A DNA stretch of 64,000 nucleotides from Anaerolineaceae bacterium (GTDB lineage: Bacteria > Chloroflexota > Anaerolineae > Aggregatilineales > Phototrophicaceae). The notes beneath the pieces were generated by a model. That model worked only from the letters and a program-made list of their open reading frames with translations, had not been told where the DNA came from and did no database searches. This document shows, in pieces, positions 40,487-49,313 of this stretch. The stretch is from the NCBI GenBank assembly GCA_016124855.1, contig WGMX01000035.1, positions 1 to 64,000 of the forward strand, written 5' to 3'. The translations under genes were made by a program, and so were the position numbers. How positions within the stretch are numbered: position 1 is the stretch's first letter; each line of letters begins with the position of its first letter.

Positions 40487-43078
40487 ATGGCCGCTGTTTT
40501 CATTTCCTATTCTCGACATAATGGCGACTTTGCCCGCCGCCTCATCGCTCGACTCAATATGCGTAAAAAGGACGCTTGGGTCGATTGGGAAGGAATTCCC
40601 TTAACCTCGCCCAACTGGTGGAACGAGATCAAGTCCGGTATCGAGGGCGCGGAAAGTTTCGTTTTCATCATGAGTCCCGACTCGATGGCTTCGATTGTTT
40701 GCAATATGGAACTCGACTACGCCTTCGAACTCCACAAGCGCATCATTCCTGTGGTGTATAGGGATGTAGTGACTCATGATGCCTTTGCCTCTGTTGCCGA
40801 GTTCAAACCGGATGCAGCGATGGAAGAGCGCCTCGGCGGTAAACGGCCTATCATCATTGCCGATAGCAATTGGCAGCGCATCAGTCACATCAATTGGGTT
40901 TTCTTTCGCGACACCGATGATTTCAACACATCCTTTGATCGTCTTATCACCACCGTCGAAACCGATTTGGACTACGTCCGTGCCCATACCCGCTACCTGA
41001 CCCGCGCCCGAGAATGGCAGGATGAACATCATCGCGAGGATTTGCTGCTCTTTGGCAGCGAAATTGACCGCGCCGAAGAATGGCTCAAGCAGGGGGAAAT
41101 ATATGCAGCTGTCCCACCTGATAAAAGCACTAAAGTCGAGGTCGTCAATCCTCTTCCGCAAGACCTCCATCGTGACTACATCCTCGCCGGCCGTGCCGCT
41201 GCTGATGAACGGGAACAGCGTTTAGCTGAATTGCAGCAGGCGGCTGAACTTGCCGGGCGCCAAGCGAGGGAAGCCCGCCACCAGAAAGAACTGGCAGAAC
41301 GAGCAAGTTTGGAAGCGCAGCACCACGCCCAACAAGCAGAAATGGCACTTCAACAAGCTGATCTCGCCACAACTCAAGCTAAACGTCAGCGGCAAAGAGC
41401 AAATCGTGCCAGCTTAATCGCAATACTTGTGACCTCAATTACCGTTCTTTTGCTCATAATTGGTGGATTACGATTAGTTCAGGTCAGTGCAGCCGTAGAA
41501 CAGGGAAATGTCCGTATTGAATCTTTGCGACTACAAGGACTAGCGTCTGATCAATTGAGAGGCGATCAACTTAATCCAATTCTTGCTTCCTTACTGGGTA
41601 TTCGCGCGCTCAATACGGCCTATACCGCTCAGGCCGATGCCATGTTATTTGCAGCCCTCAGGCAAAACAAGGCACGTGTTGAATTCACAGGTCATACGGA
41701 CGCGGTGACATCTGCCACTTTCAGCCCCGACGGCAAGCTGGTAGTGACAGCCAGTGCCGATAAAACGGTTAATATATGGAATGCTGCCAATGGCAATCTC
41801 ATTCGTGTGCTCTTTGGTCATATCGCTGACGTGAAATCTGCATCTTTTAGCATGGATGGCAAGTACATCGCCACTGCCAGTGCCGATGCAAAGGCTATTG
41901 TTTGGGAAGTTGCTACCGGAGAGCGTTTACGAACGTTCTCCGGTCATAAAAATGTTGTAAACAGTGTAGCCTTCAGTGGAGATAGTAAATATATCGTCAC
42001 TGCCAGTGCTGATGAGACGGCTATTATTTGGGATGTCAGCAGCGGCAGTCTCGTTCGTACCCTTTCAGGTCATACGGATGGCGTGAACAGCGCGGTATTT
42101 AGTGCGAACGGTAGATACATTGTCACTGCCAGTATCGACAAAACGGCCATTATTTGGGAAGCAGCCAGTGGCAGTCTCGTTCGTACCCTTTCAGGTCATA
42201 GTGAGGGCGTGAACAGCGCGGCATTTGATAAAGATGGGAAGTATGTAATCACGGCTGGCACGGATAATACCGCTATCATCTGGGATGCCGCAGCCGGACA
42301 ACGGTTGCAAACCCTTCGAGGTCATAAATCATTTGTATATAGTGCGACCTTCAGTAACGATAGTAAGTACGTTCTCACCGCAAGCGCAGATAATACCGCT
42401 ATCATCTGGGATGCCGCAGCGGGACAGCCGTTGCAAACCCTTCAAGGTCACATGTCGTCTGTAAATAGTGCTGTTTTCAGTTCTGACGGCAAATTCATTA
42501 TCACGGCTAGCGAGGACAAGAGGGCGATTATATGGGATGCTAATATTGAAGAACAAAAACCGGTGGACTCTGGTTACACGACCAATGCCAAAACACCAGC
42601 CTCCAGTCCCGACGGTAAGTTCATCGTTACCGCAGATGAAAATAACAACGCTATTCTATGGGACTCGACTGCCTCCCATCAAATACGAACACTGTCCGGT
42701 CACACAGCGCCAATTACCAGTGCTATATTCAGTCCGGATGGCACACTCATGGTTACGACCAGTGAAGATAAAACCGCCATCATCTGGGATATTAACGAAG
42801 GCTTTCAGATACGGACTCTAACGGGACACAACGCTGCCATAACCAAAGCTGGTTTTAGCCCGGATAGCAAATCAATTATCACCTACGGTCGGGATGGTTC
42901 GCTTGTCAAATGGGATGTTGATTACCACAGCTTCATCACCACTGCCTGTGAGCGCCTTGCCTATCTCAAAGACTTCACTTCGGACGAACGTATCCAATTC
43001 GGGATTCACGACGACGAACCCACCTGCCCCCAGTTCGCTGCTTCTGACACATCCGTTCCTACCTCAACGCCAAGCTAA
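40487..43078 (+). CDS. TIR - coiled coil - TM - WD40 repeat protein
   Basis: Protein of 863 residues. The N-terminal TIR domain (1 to about 125) starts [20 protein letters not shown], with [20 protein letters not shown] and the candidate catalytic E75. A conserved linker follows (about 145-205). A long coiled coil (about 235-305) leads to one TM helix ([19 protein letters not shown], about 310-328). Ten WD40 repeats of 42 residues (about 398-845) end in a short cysteine-bearing tail. With the TIR inside the cell, the WD40 propeller would lie outside the membrane. It is receptor-like; signalling or defence by NAD+ cleavage is inferred. Confidence 0.92.
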   Translation: MAAVFISYSRHNGDFARRLIARLNMRKKDAWVDWEGIPLTSPNWWNEIKSGIEGAESFVFIMSPDSMASIVCNMELDYAFELHKRIIPVVYRDVVTHDAFASVAEFKPDAAMEERLGGKRPIIIADSNWQRISHINWVFFRDTDDFNTSFDRLITTVETDLDYVRAHTRYLTRAREWQDEHHREDLLLFGSEIDRAEEWLKQGEIYAAVPPDKSTKVEVVNPLPQDLHRDYILAGRAAADEREQRLAELQQAAELAGRQAREARHQKELAERASLEAQHHAQQAEMALQQADLATTQAKRQRQRANRASLIAILVTSITVLLLIIGGLRLVQVSAAVEQGNVRIESLRLQGLASDQLRGDQLNPILASLLGIRALNTAYTAQADAMLFAALRQNKARVEFTGHTDAVTSATFSPDGKLVVTASADKTVNIWNAANGNLIRVLFGHIADVKSASFSMDGKYIATASADAKAIVWEVATGERLRTFSGHKNVVNSVAFSGDSKYIVTASADETAIIWDVSSGSLVRTLSGHTDGVNSAVFSANGRYIVTASIDKTAIIWEAASGSLVRTLSGHSEGVNSAAFDKDGKYVITAGTDNTAIIWDAAAGQRLQTLRGHKSFVYSATFSNDSKYVLTASADNTAIIWDAAAGQPLQTLQGHMSSVNSAVFSSDGKFIITASEDKRAIIWDANIEEQKPVDSGYTTNAKTPASSPDGKFIVTADENNNAILWDSTASHQIRTLSGHTAPITSAIFSPDGTLMVTTSEDKTAIIWDINEGFQIRTLTGHNAAITKAGFSPDSKSIITYGRDGSLVKWDVDYHSFITTACERLAYLKDFTSDERIQFGIHDDEPTCPQFAASDTSVPTSTPS

Positions 43079-43189
43079 ATGCCGTTTTTGTGAGCATATG
43101 TGATATAAACTCGACCTGCATTTATTCATGTAACTTGCCTCTTGCAACTTATGTGGAGTCCTAAAAGTTATTAGAAAACCCGATTCTTA

Positions 43190-43228
43190 TTCCCTCCCTG
43201 TTACTACGGGGAGGGCTAGGGTGGGGTC
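43190..43228. repeat. Family A repeat, copy 8
   Basis: TTCCCTCCCTGTTACTACGG and GGAGGGCTAGGGTGGGG. Confidence 0.85.
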
Positions 43229-43302
43229 GGCTTGAAACTTTCGAGACTCTACATGAGTGGTTTCTCGAAAGTTGTGAGCTTATAAACCAGTCAACCGTTA
43301 TG

Positions 43303-43343
43303 GTTCCCTCCATCGCTTGCGGGGGAGGGTTAGGGTGGGGGTT
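43303..43343. repeat. Family A repeat, copy 9
   Basis: TTCCCTCCATCGCTTGCGGG and GGAGGGTTAGGGTGGGGGTT. Confidence 0.85.
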
Positions 43344-43558
43344 GGCTTGTTTCTTTCGATAACCCACTTTGTTACCACATAAGTTTATTTTCCGTTTGTG
43401 CCACCAACCCAACCCCAACCATCTGCCAACCCGCTTAACAATCTCGCTCCCTCAAAACGGTTCGCACCAACCCTCGAAAAGAGTTACCAAATGTTCTTCC
43501 AAATGGTAACCCCTTCGCTCTCCACCTGTTGTAAACTGTTCATTGGCCTATTTGCATT

Positions 43559-43605
43559 CGCTCCCTTGCCCTGTTACTACGGGGAAAGGGTTGGGGTTAG
43601 GGGTA
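43559..43605. repeat. Family A repeat, copy 10
   Basis: CGCTCCCTTGCCCTGTTACT and ACGGGGAAAGGGTTGGGGTT; a diverged copy. Confidence 0.75.
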
Positions 43606-43995
43606 TCGTTACAAATGAGACAAAAACCACCGATTCTCAACTGCAACAACAGCATCAACAGCAACATTTGCCCGCGCAGATTTTGCCGCTTCTGCCGCTT
43701 TCGCCGCATATTTCGCACAATAGCATTTCGGCTTTGTATTTTGACTGGTGACTGGAAACTAAAGACTGACGACTTTTCAGCAATCTTGGCGTCGGACATC
43801 CCATTGCCACATTGCCGCACTTTCAGCCGGGCCACCCGCCGAATCGGCACTCAAATCGCCAGTTTTTGCCACTGAAGTTGCCAAAATTGCCAACGTTCCG
43901 CCAATAAAATCGCTTTGATTATGGACTTTCTTATGCCTTTTTACTCGGTACTCGGAACTCATGACTCGGAACTTGCAGCATGTAACTTGCAACTG

Positions 43996-44406
43996 CTAAC
44001 TGCCCAGCGCATCCACACCCAACTGCGCCAAAACCATATCCTCTTCCTCCGGCAATCCGCTCACACCCACCGCGCCGATGCACACCCCATCGTGGAAAAT
44101 CGGCACACCGCCGCCCCAACCGGTATATCGCGGATCACCGAAATTGGTCAAAGGCCACGCTTTCTCCCGCGACGAATCGCCCACCGCCTTCGATGCCTTT
44201 TGTTCCCGACTCGCCGTAAACGCCTTATTCATCGAAATCGTAATCGAGTTCAACCGGCAGCCATCCGTCCGCACAAACGCGATCAACTCGCCGTGTTCAT
44301 CGCAAACCGTCACCGCCGCGCCTTTGCCTTCTTTTTCCAGCTTGGCTTTGATCACCTCAATAATCTTCATCGCGTCACTGTGTGAAAGGACATAACGTTG
44401 GTACAT
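43996..44406 (-). CDS. GlcG/HbpS family (DUF336) haem-degrading/cobalamin-adduct-like protein
   Basis: Protein of 136 residues. The family fold is shown by ITISMNKAFTASREQKAS, the GVPIFHDGVCIGAVGVSG core and the C-terminal EEEDMVLAQLGVDAL. GlcG/HbpS proteins are small octamer-forming cytosolic or secreted proteins that bind haem or accompany oxidative pathways; their biochemical role varies. No signal peptide is seen. GGGGAG lies 7 bp before the ATG. It stands alone between a repeat spacer and an alpha/beta hydrolase gene. Confidence 0.9.
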   Translation of the reverse strand: MYQRYVLSHSDAMKIIEVIKAKLEKEGKGAAVTVCDEHGELIAFVRTDGCRLNSITISMNKAFTASREQKASKAVGDSSREKAWPLTNFGDPRYTGWGGGVPIFHDGVCIGAVGVSGLPEEEDMVLAQLGVDALGS

Positions 44407-44458
44407 GAATTTCTCCCCTTGCTAGTCGATAATCATAAATCCCACAACTGTATTAGTT

Positions 44459-44495
44459 CCTTCCCTCGCTTGCGAAGGAGGATTAAGGTGGGGTT
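44459..44495. repeat. Family A repeat, copy 11
   Basis: TTCCCTCGCTTGCGAAGGAG and GATTAAGGTGGGG; diverged. Between the GlcG-like gene and the hydrolase stop. Confidence 0.7.
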
Positions 44496-44507
44496 CTATT
44501 CAGGTAA

Positions 44508-45503
44508 TTATGCCGCTAAACTCGCTTTAAAAAAGGCGACCAATTTTTGCTCGTATTCTGCCGTGTGGTTGAACATCGCCCGGACATGCTCACTGCCTTC
44601 TACAATCCATGGTTGGATGTCCTCACCGTTAGCCTTCGCCGCCGCCGCCAGATCATACGCATACTGTACCGTCAAACGGGTATCCGCTGACCCATGTGTG
44701 ATGAACAGTGGCCGATGGTTGAGCTTGGCGATGGCTTGCAATGGACTCTTATCCGTCAAATCGCGGTTGGAAAGCAGTCGTCCCATAAAGATTCCCGCGC
44801 CAGCCAGTGCCGTCGGGAAGTGATTGCGGGTAAGTTCCGCGTCAATCGTCACGTAAATGTCCGAGTAGCTGCTGTCTTCCCACACCGCTGCCACACGCGG
44901 TTCTTCGCCCATCGCGATTAATACAGTGGCCGCGCCCAGTGAAGTCCCGAACAAACCGATCTTTTCGGGCGCGAAGTGCTTGGTGTTCACCAGCCAATCC
45001 CAAGCGCCTAACACGTCGCGGTACTCGACTACACCGCCGCCATAGTGTCCATCCACCACCTGTGAATCCCCGTGATTGCGCAGGTCAATCATCAGCACGT
45101 TAAAGCCGGCTTTATTTAACATTCCCGCAGGCATCAAAATGAAAGGGGTACGTTTACAATCATTCAGCCCATGCACCAGAATGACCGTCGCAGAGCTGGC
45201 CTCATCCACGCCCGGCGCCGGAACATACCAACCGCTAATGGTGATTTTATCTTCACGGCTGGGGAAGCTCACGTCCTGATAGGCACTCATGGCATACGCA
45301 TTCAAATTTGCATTCGACTCGCCGGTTGCGACGAATGCACGGGGTGTATTTTGCAGCCATTCTGTTGTTGTGTAATGCTTACACTGCGCTTCAACCAGAG
45401 ATATTTTGTTATAAACGACGGTTCCACCCGCCACATAACCCACACCAAGCAGCAGGAGAACGACTACCAAAAAACTTGCTATCCACCGAACCCTGCGCTT
45501 CAC
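44508..45503 (-). CDS. Membrane-anchored alpha/beta hydrolase
   Basis: Protein of 331 residues. An N-terminal signal anchor (WIASFLVVVLLLLGVGYVAG) places the hydrolase domain outside the cytoplasm. The oxyanion segment is VILVHGLNDCKRTPF, the nucleophile is in GLFGTSLGAATVL, the acid lies near THGSADTRL, and the histidine is in EGSEHVRAMF. The domain resembles prolyl-oligopeptidase/BAAT-like hydrolases. The GTG start at 45503 is preceded by AGGAGG with 5-bp spacing. It diverges from the cysteine synthase gene. Confidence 0.9.
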   Translation of the reverse strand: MKRRVRWIASFLVVVLLLLGVGYVAGGTVVYNKISLVEAQCKHYTTTEWLQNTPRAFVATGESNANLNAYAMSAYQDVSFPSREDKITISGWYVPAPGVDEASSATVILVHGLNDCKRTPFILMPAGMLNKAGFNVLMIDLRNHGDSQVVDGHYGGGVVEYRDVLGAWDWLVNTKHFAPEKIGLFGTSLGAATVLIAMGEEPRVAAVWEDSSYSDIYVTIDAELTRNHFPTALAGAGIFMGRLLSNRDLTDKSPLQAIAKLNHRPLFITHGSADTRLTVQYAYDLAAAAKANGEDIQPWIVEGSEHVRAMFNHTAEYEQKLVAFFKASLAA

Positions 45504-45670
45504 AATAACCTCCTATTCCAAAAAGGCACTATTTCTATAGATTACAACACCTACGCCTTATTGCCGTATCGAAGTCTTAAGGCTTGCACTGTTTCTTCTG
45601 AAAAGCCGCTGCTTCCCTTCATAAAGTAAGAAGCGCTGCATCGACCTTGTCTACACTTACATGAAAGTGA

Positions 45671-45699
45671 TTGACATTCGATTTAGCCTAAGCTAGACT
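45671..45699 (+). promoter_or_regulatory. Promoter of the cysteine synthase transcript
   Basis: Perfect TTGACA at 45671-45676, a 17-bp spacer, and TAGACT at 45694-45699. The start point near 45706 leaves an unusually long leader of about 260 nt. Confidence 0.75.
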
Positions 45700-45705
45700 T
45701 TCCAT

Positions 45706-45968
45706 AGTAAACTAACCAAATGAGATAATTATGTTTGTTTGCGCGTGTTGTTGTCTGAAGCGGGGACGTTAACCACCTTCAGATAGCTGATTAAGAAAAT
45801 CCTCTGGCCTAACCAAAGCCAACAGCAATTCATGAAGCGCGGTGCGTTCCCGAATGAGGGTAACGTCGCGCTTTTTTGTTGCGGTTGGCTTTTTTTGTTA
45901 GTGATGCCAGCGTTTGGGAAACCGTTCGAAACCGATTACAGACTATTGACTAAGGATAAAAGACTACG
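45706..45968 (+). promoter_or_regulatory. Structured 5' leader / candidate riboswitch or attenuator
   Basis: From the predicted start point to the ATG. Contains a hairpin TCTGAAG/CTTCAGA (about 45755-45785, with GG/CC inside) followed by the nested terminator structure at 45817-45897. An intrinsic terminator inside a leader whose gene continues downstream implies conditional termination. It does not match SAM, cobalamin or other riboswitch cores that I know. Confidence 0.65.
45817..45897 (+). terminator. Nested terminator in the cysteine synthase leader
   Basis: The outer stem AGCCAACAGCAA (45817-45828) pairs with TTGCGGTTGGCT (45879-45890) with one mismatch, followed by T7. The inner stem GCGCG..CGTTCCC (45837-45851) pairs with GGG.AACG.CGCGC (45858-45871), followed by T6. 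Each could terminate, and the two are stacked. Confidence 0.82.
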
Positions 45969-46925
45969 ATGACCCTGCCACAACTGGACATACACACCAT
46001 TTCCCACGTCGATGCCAGCAATATCGATAGCCTGATCGGGAATACACCCTTACTGAGCTTTCGTAAGATTACTGCGCATTTACCGGATCATGTGAGGGTT
46101 TATGCCAAAGCCGAGTGGATGAATCCCGGTGGCAGTGTCAAAGATCGGGCTGCTTCGAATATTATCCGCGAGGCCGTTCGCAGTGGTGCGCTGACCCACG
46201 ACAAAATCTTGCTCGACAGCACCAGTGGTAACACCGGCATCGCCTACGCCATGATCGGCGCGGCCAAAGGCTACAAGGTCAAGCTGTTTTTGCCCGGTAA
46301 CGCCAGCCCAGAACGGACTGCTATCCTGACGGCCTATGGTGTCGATATTGTCTATACGGATCCACTGGAAGGCTCGGACGGGGCCATTCGTGGGGTACGT
46401 GCCTTAGCCGCGGCTGAACCGGACAAATATTTCTACGCTGACCAATATAACAATGCCGCCAACTGGCAGGCTCATTACAACGGTACTGGCGTTGAAATAT
46501 GGAAGCAAACGCACGGCAGTGTCACCCATTTTGTGGCGGGCTTGGGTACAAGCGGTACGTTGATGGGTACAGGCCGCCGCTTGAAAGATTATAACCCGGC
46601 AGTTCAGGTGATTTCTCTCCAACCCGATTCGCCGTTTCATGGGGTCGAAGGTTGGAAGCATATGCCCACTGCTATCAAACCCGGCATCTATGATGCGTTT
46701 TTTGCAGATCGCGATCTGGGCGTTAGCACCGAAGCCACCTATGACATGGCACGCCGCCTCGCACGCGAAGAAGGCTATCTGGTGGGCATCAGCGCGGCAG
46801 CGGCGATGGTCGGCACGCTCCAAGTTGCTGAAGAAGTCGCTGCGCGTGGCGAGGAAGCCGTCATCGTGACGCTCTTCCCCGATAATGCCTATAAATATCT
46901 AAGCGAAGCCTTCTGGAAACAGTAA
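45969..46925 (+). CDS. Cysteine synthase family PLP enzyme
   Basis: Fold-type II PLP enzyme of 318 residues. IGNTPLLSFRK is followed by MNPGGSVKDRAASN with the Schiff-base K58, then the phosphate/substrate loop STSGNTGIAYA (about 84-94) and the PLP-phosphate loop GLGTSGTLMGTGR (about 198). It makes L-cysteine from O-acetylserine (or O-phosphoserine) and a sulfide donor, or acts as cystathionine beta-synthase. There is no C-terminal CBS domain. The long leader with an intrinsic terminator suggests regulation by premature termination. It ends 4 bp from the converging DUF2971 gene. Confidence 0.93.
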   Translation: MTLPQLDIHTISHVDASNIDSLIGNTPLLSFRKITAHLPDHVRVYAKAEWMNPGGSVKDRAASNIIREAVRSGALTHDKILLDSTSGNTGIAYAMIGAAKGYKVKLFLPGNASPERTAILTAYGVDIVYTDPLEGSDGAIRGVRALAAAEPDKYFYADQYNNAANWQAHYNGTGVEIWKQTHGSVTHFVAGLGTSGTLMGTGRRLKDYNPAVQVISLQPDSPFHGVEGWKHMPTAIKPGIYDAFFADRDLGVSTEATYDMARRLAREEGYLVGISAAAAMVGTLQVAEEVAARGEEAVIVTLFPDNAYKYLSEAFWKQ

Positions 46926-46929
46926 AGAA

Positions 46930-47862
46930 CTAGGCTCTGTATTTAGTACCTGAAAAACCAACTTCGATATGCTGATAGTTTTCGTGCGCCAGCAACATCT
47001 TAATACTTTCAACATTTAAGAGTTTGTTCGGGTTTGGCCCAACACATATACCCGTAATGGGGATTTGATAATCAAATCCTCTAAGTTGTGATGTTACTTG
47101 TTTGAGGCTGTAATATGGTATAAGCATCCCACGCGCGATGCGAAATTTACAGTGAACATCGTACTCTGGCGAGGGAGTAAAAATCAACCGGTATTCCTTT
47201 TCTTCACGAAAGTCGGAACTTTTGAAAGTTGGAATAAAAAATTCAATGTATTCGCGGGCATGCCGCACCCTATCTTCAAGTGTTTGAAAATGCGAAAACG
47301 CATAGTCGATTGCCTTATTTAAAATCTTACGTTGTTCCTGTTCCTTATAAGAAACTCGCCACAAACGCATAAGAGTTCCGGCGGGCGAGTCAGGTCCAGT
47401 CGCATAATCAAACTCGATTGGATTAAATTTGATGCTTACTCCCGTACCGTTTGCACCATATCCGCGCCATTGACTGAGCAAATTATCTTCTTGGCAGAAA
47501 CAGCAAATATACACGGCTGTTGAATTCTCCTCACTCAGCCGCTGCTTGAGTATTTCTAAATAGTCAATCTTACCTGAGATCTTAGCAGTAGATCGTTTTT
47601 GTTCAATAATTTCTCGCGCCATTTCGTATCCAAGAGTGGTTTCGGCCTCATCATTTAGATATTTGGCGTGACTTAGCCATAAATCGTGATTACTTAGTAT
47701 CCCATGAAGCCCATCGAGATTTGTGTAATGAAAAAGAGGTTCCCCTGATGGAGGTGCATTAATAAGGTATGGAGCCCTAATTTCACGCGAGGAATTTACG
47801 AAGGCGTTTAGGGCATTAAAGTCAATATGTGATGTCTCTACATTAGTAATATTTTGTAACAT
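46930..47862 (-). CDS. DUF2971 domain protein
   Basis: Protein of 310 residues. The DUF2971 signature is LFHYTNLDGLHGILSNHDLW, LSHAKYLNDEAETTLGYEM and CCFCQEDNLLSQWRGYGANG; function unknown in the literature as I know it. Such genes often sit in accessory or defence-like regions. Codon use is more AT-rich than in both neighbours, which suggests acquisition. ATG 47862 is preferred over a TTG eight codons upstream because AAGGA and GGGA lie before it. A possible ADP-ribosyltransferase-like fold has been a common speculation for such HYT-motif proteins; I treat it as unproven. Confidence 0.88.
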   Translation of the reverse strand: MLQNITNVETSHIDFNALNAFVNSSREIRAPYLINAPPSGEPLFHYTNLDGLHGILSNHDLWLSHAKYLNDEAETTLGYEMAREIIEQKRSTAKISGKIDYLEILKQRLSEENSTAVYICCFCQEDNLLSQWRGYGANGTGVSIKFNPIEFDYATGPDSPAGTLMRLWRVSYKEQEQRKILNKAIDYAFSHFQTLEDRVRHAREYIEFFIPTFKSSDFREEKEYRLIFTPSPEYDVHCKFRIARGMLIPYYSLKQVTSQLRGFDYQIPITGICVGPNPNKLLNVESIKMLLAHENYQHIEVGFSGTKYRA

Positions 47863-47977
47863 AAGTCCCAAATCCTTATAGAGCAATATTTGAACAGGAA
47901 AATTGAAACTCTTTAGTTCTAAAAAGTTATACGACGAAATTTATTGATTTACAATCGGAGTCATAGAGGATCAATGC

Positions 47978-48008
47978 AAAACACCCCACATATAATTGTG
48001 AGGTGCTT
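47978..48008 (-). terminator. Terminator of the secreted beta-propeller gene
   Basis: Minus strand: CACCTCAC pairs with GTGGGGTG (one G-U) around an 8-nt loop, then TTTTG. About 20 nt past the stop codon at 48027. Confidence 0.8.
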
Positions 48009-48026
48009 TGTACGAGTGAACGACTA

Positions 48027-49058
48027 TTAGCGGCTGACGATGTTGGTCACGAGATTACCGGTTGCCACATCCCACTGTGCTTGGCCTTCGCTGCTGGTGG
48101 CTTCAATGATATTGCCGTTCAAGAAATGCACGCTGGTGATTTTGGCCTCAGAAGCCGCATAAACCACTGGATCACGGTCACTGAGCTTGGTGGGCAGCTT
48201 TTGCAAGTCCCACACCCGCAGGTTGTTGCCACCGATGACCAAGTAACGACCATCCGGGCTGAGGGCGATGCGTTCGGCATAGCTGGTTCCGTCGGTGTTT
48301 GCGTCAACCTGAATGTTGTTCTTTGTGCCGCGTTCCCAGACGGTGACACCTGCACCACTTTCACTCTGCAAACGGACGGTGTAGACCAACACATGGCCGC
48401 CATCGGCGGAAAGGGTGAAACCGATTTGGGCGCTTTGTCCGGCAGGGTTATCATAGTAACCAACCTTTTCACCTGTTGAACGGCTGTAAACGGTGACACC
48501 TGCGGCTGAGTAGTAATAGCTGGTGGGCAGCACCCAGACTTCACCATGAGCCGTGTCCCACTGGCTGATGTAATCGTCACCACGGAAGTCAGTCAACTTA
48601 ATCGACTTTTCCTGTCCCACAGTCCACAGCGCGAGGCCATCTTTGTTGCTGACAATCGCCTGTTGGCTATCGGGACTCCAGCGCAAACCGGCATTGTTGA
48701 ATGAACCCACCCGTTGACCATTGGTTATATCCCAAATGACGGTATCGGTATTCCCAAATTCACCGAGCGCAGCCGCCATATAGTGGCAGTCCGGTGACCA
48801 GTTCATCACGTTCAAGTGTGAGGCATCCAGTGAGGTTTCAACTTCCTGAACCGTTTTGCCTGTGTTCCAACTGACCAAGACCAAGCGCTTATTGCGATAT
48901 TCATAACGCGGGAACAAGCCTGCCTTATAATAAGCACCGTCTGTAAAGGGACAAGCATCTCGCAGCACTGCTGTTGCGTCATCTTGCGCGCCCACCGACA
49001 TAATACCCGCGCTAACCACGACCATTACCATCATTAGTATTCCGAAAATCTTACGCAT
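48027..49058 (-). CDS. Secreted WD40-like beta-propeller protein
   Basis: Protein of 343 residues. A signal peptide RKIFGILMMVMVVVSAGIMS ends near VGAQ, and about six WD40-like blades follow (for example LSPDGRYLVIGGNNLRVWDL, WSPDCHYMAAALGEFGNTDT). It is exported, with no lipobox. AGGAG lies 8 bp before the ATG at 49058; the open frame extends 36 codons upstream but that part does not look protein-like. It probably serves as an extracellular binding scaffold; ligand unknown. Confidence 0.85.
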   Translation of the reverse strand: MRKIFGILMMVMVVVSAGIMSVGAQDDATAVLRDACPFTDGAYYKAGLFPRYEYRNKRLVLVSWNTGKTVQEVETSLDASHLNVMNWSPDCHYMAAALGEFGNTDTVIWDITNGQRVGSFNNAGLRWSPDSQQAIVSNKDGLALWTVGQEKSIKLTDFRGDDYISQWDTAHGEVWVLPTSYYYSAAGVTVYSRSTGEKVGYYDNPAGQSAQIGFTLSADGGHVLVYTVRLQSESGAGVTVWERGTKNNIQVDANTDGTSYAERIALSPDGRYLVIGGNNLRVWDLQKLPTKLSDRDPVVYAASEAKITSVHFLNGNIIEATSSEGQAQWDVATGNLVTNIVSR

Positions 49059-49313
49059 GATTGTGTCTCCTGTTATTGTTTGTTGTGCTTTCGTTGTTGA
49101 TGTCTCTACAATACGGCAGGAGGCACGTGGGATTCTGGTTGCGTGGCTGATGCGGACTCCATGCATAATCTATGCATGGCTGACGCGAAGCCTACGACCT
49201 GACGCTTGCCCTACGCAAAGGTAAAGAAACGGCTAAAATCTGATGCAGCCTACCACCTTTGCGCCTTTGACTTTATACTCCCAGCATGTGATTTGTGAGC
49301 TGATTGTGAGTCT

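Larger units (their letters stand above)
43079..43995. repeat. Repeat-filled spacer of about 900 bp without a gene
   Basis: Contains three family A copies (listed separately), family D stretches (43130-43150, 43735-43775, 43947-44003 with ACTCGGTACTCGGAACTC), a run CAACAACAGCATCAACAGCA (about 43640-43660), and GCCGCTTCTGCCGCTTTCGC near 43688. Several open frames cross it but none has a ribosome-binding site or protein-like composition. Confidence 0.75.

Noticed and set aside
43398-43875. Two overlapping plus-strand open frames in the repeat spacer
   Set aside because: They translate repeat and low-complexity DNA (QQQHQQQH, RFCRFCRFRR) and lack start signals.
45848-45872. T-box-like text AGGGT...CGCG in the cysteine synthase leader
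   Set aside because: Same length as the T-box core but the UGGN bulge that pairs with tRNA is replaced by UAAC and no Stem I with a cysteine specifier could be found.
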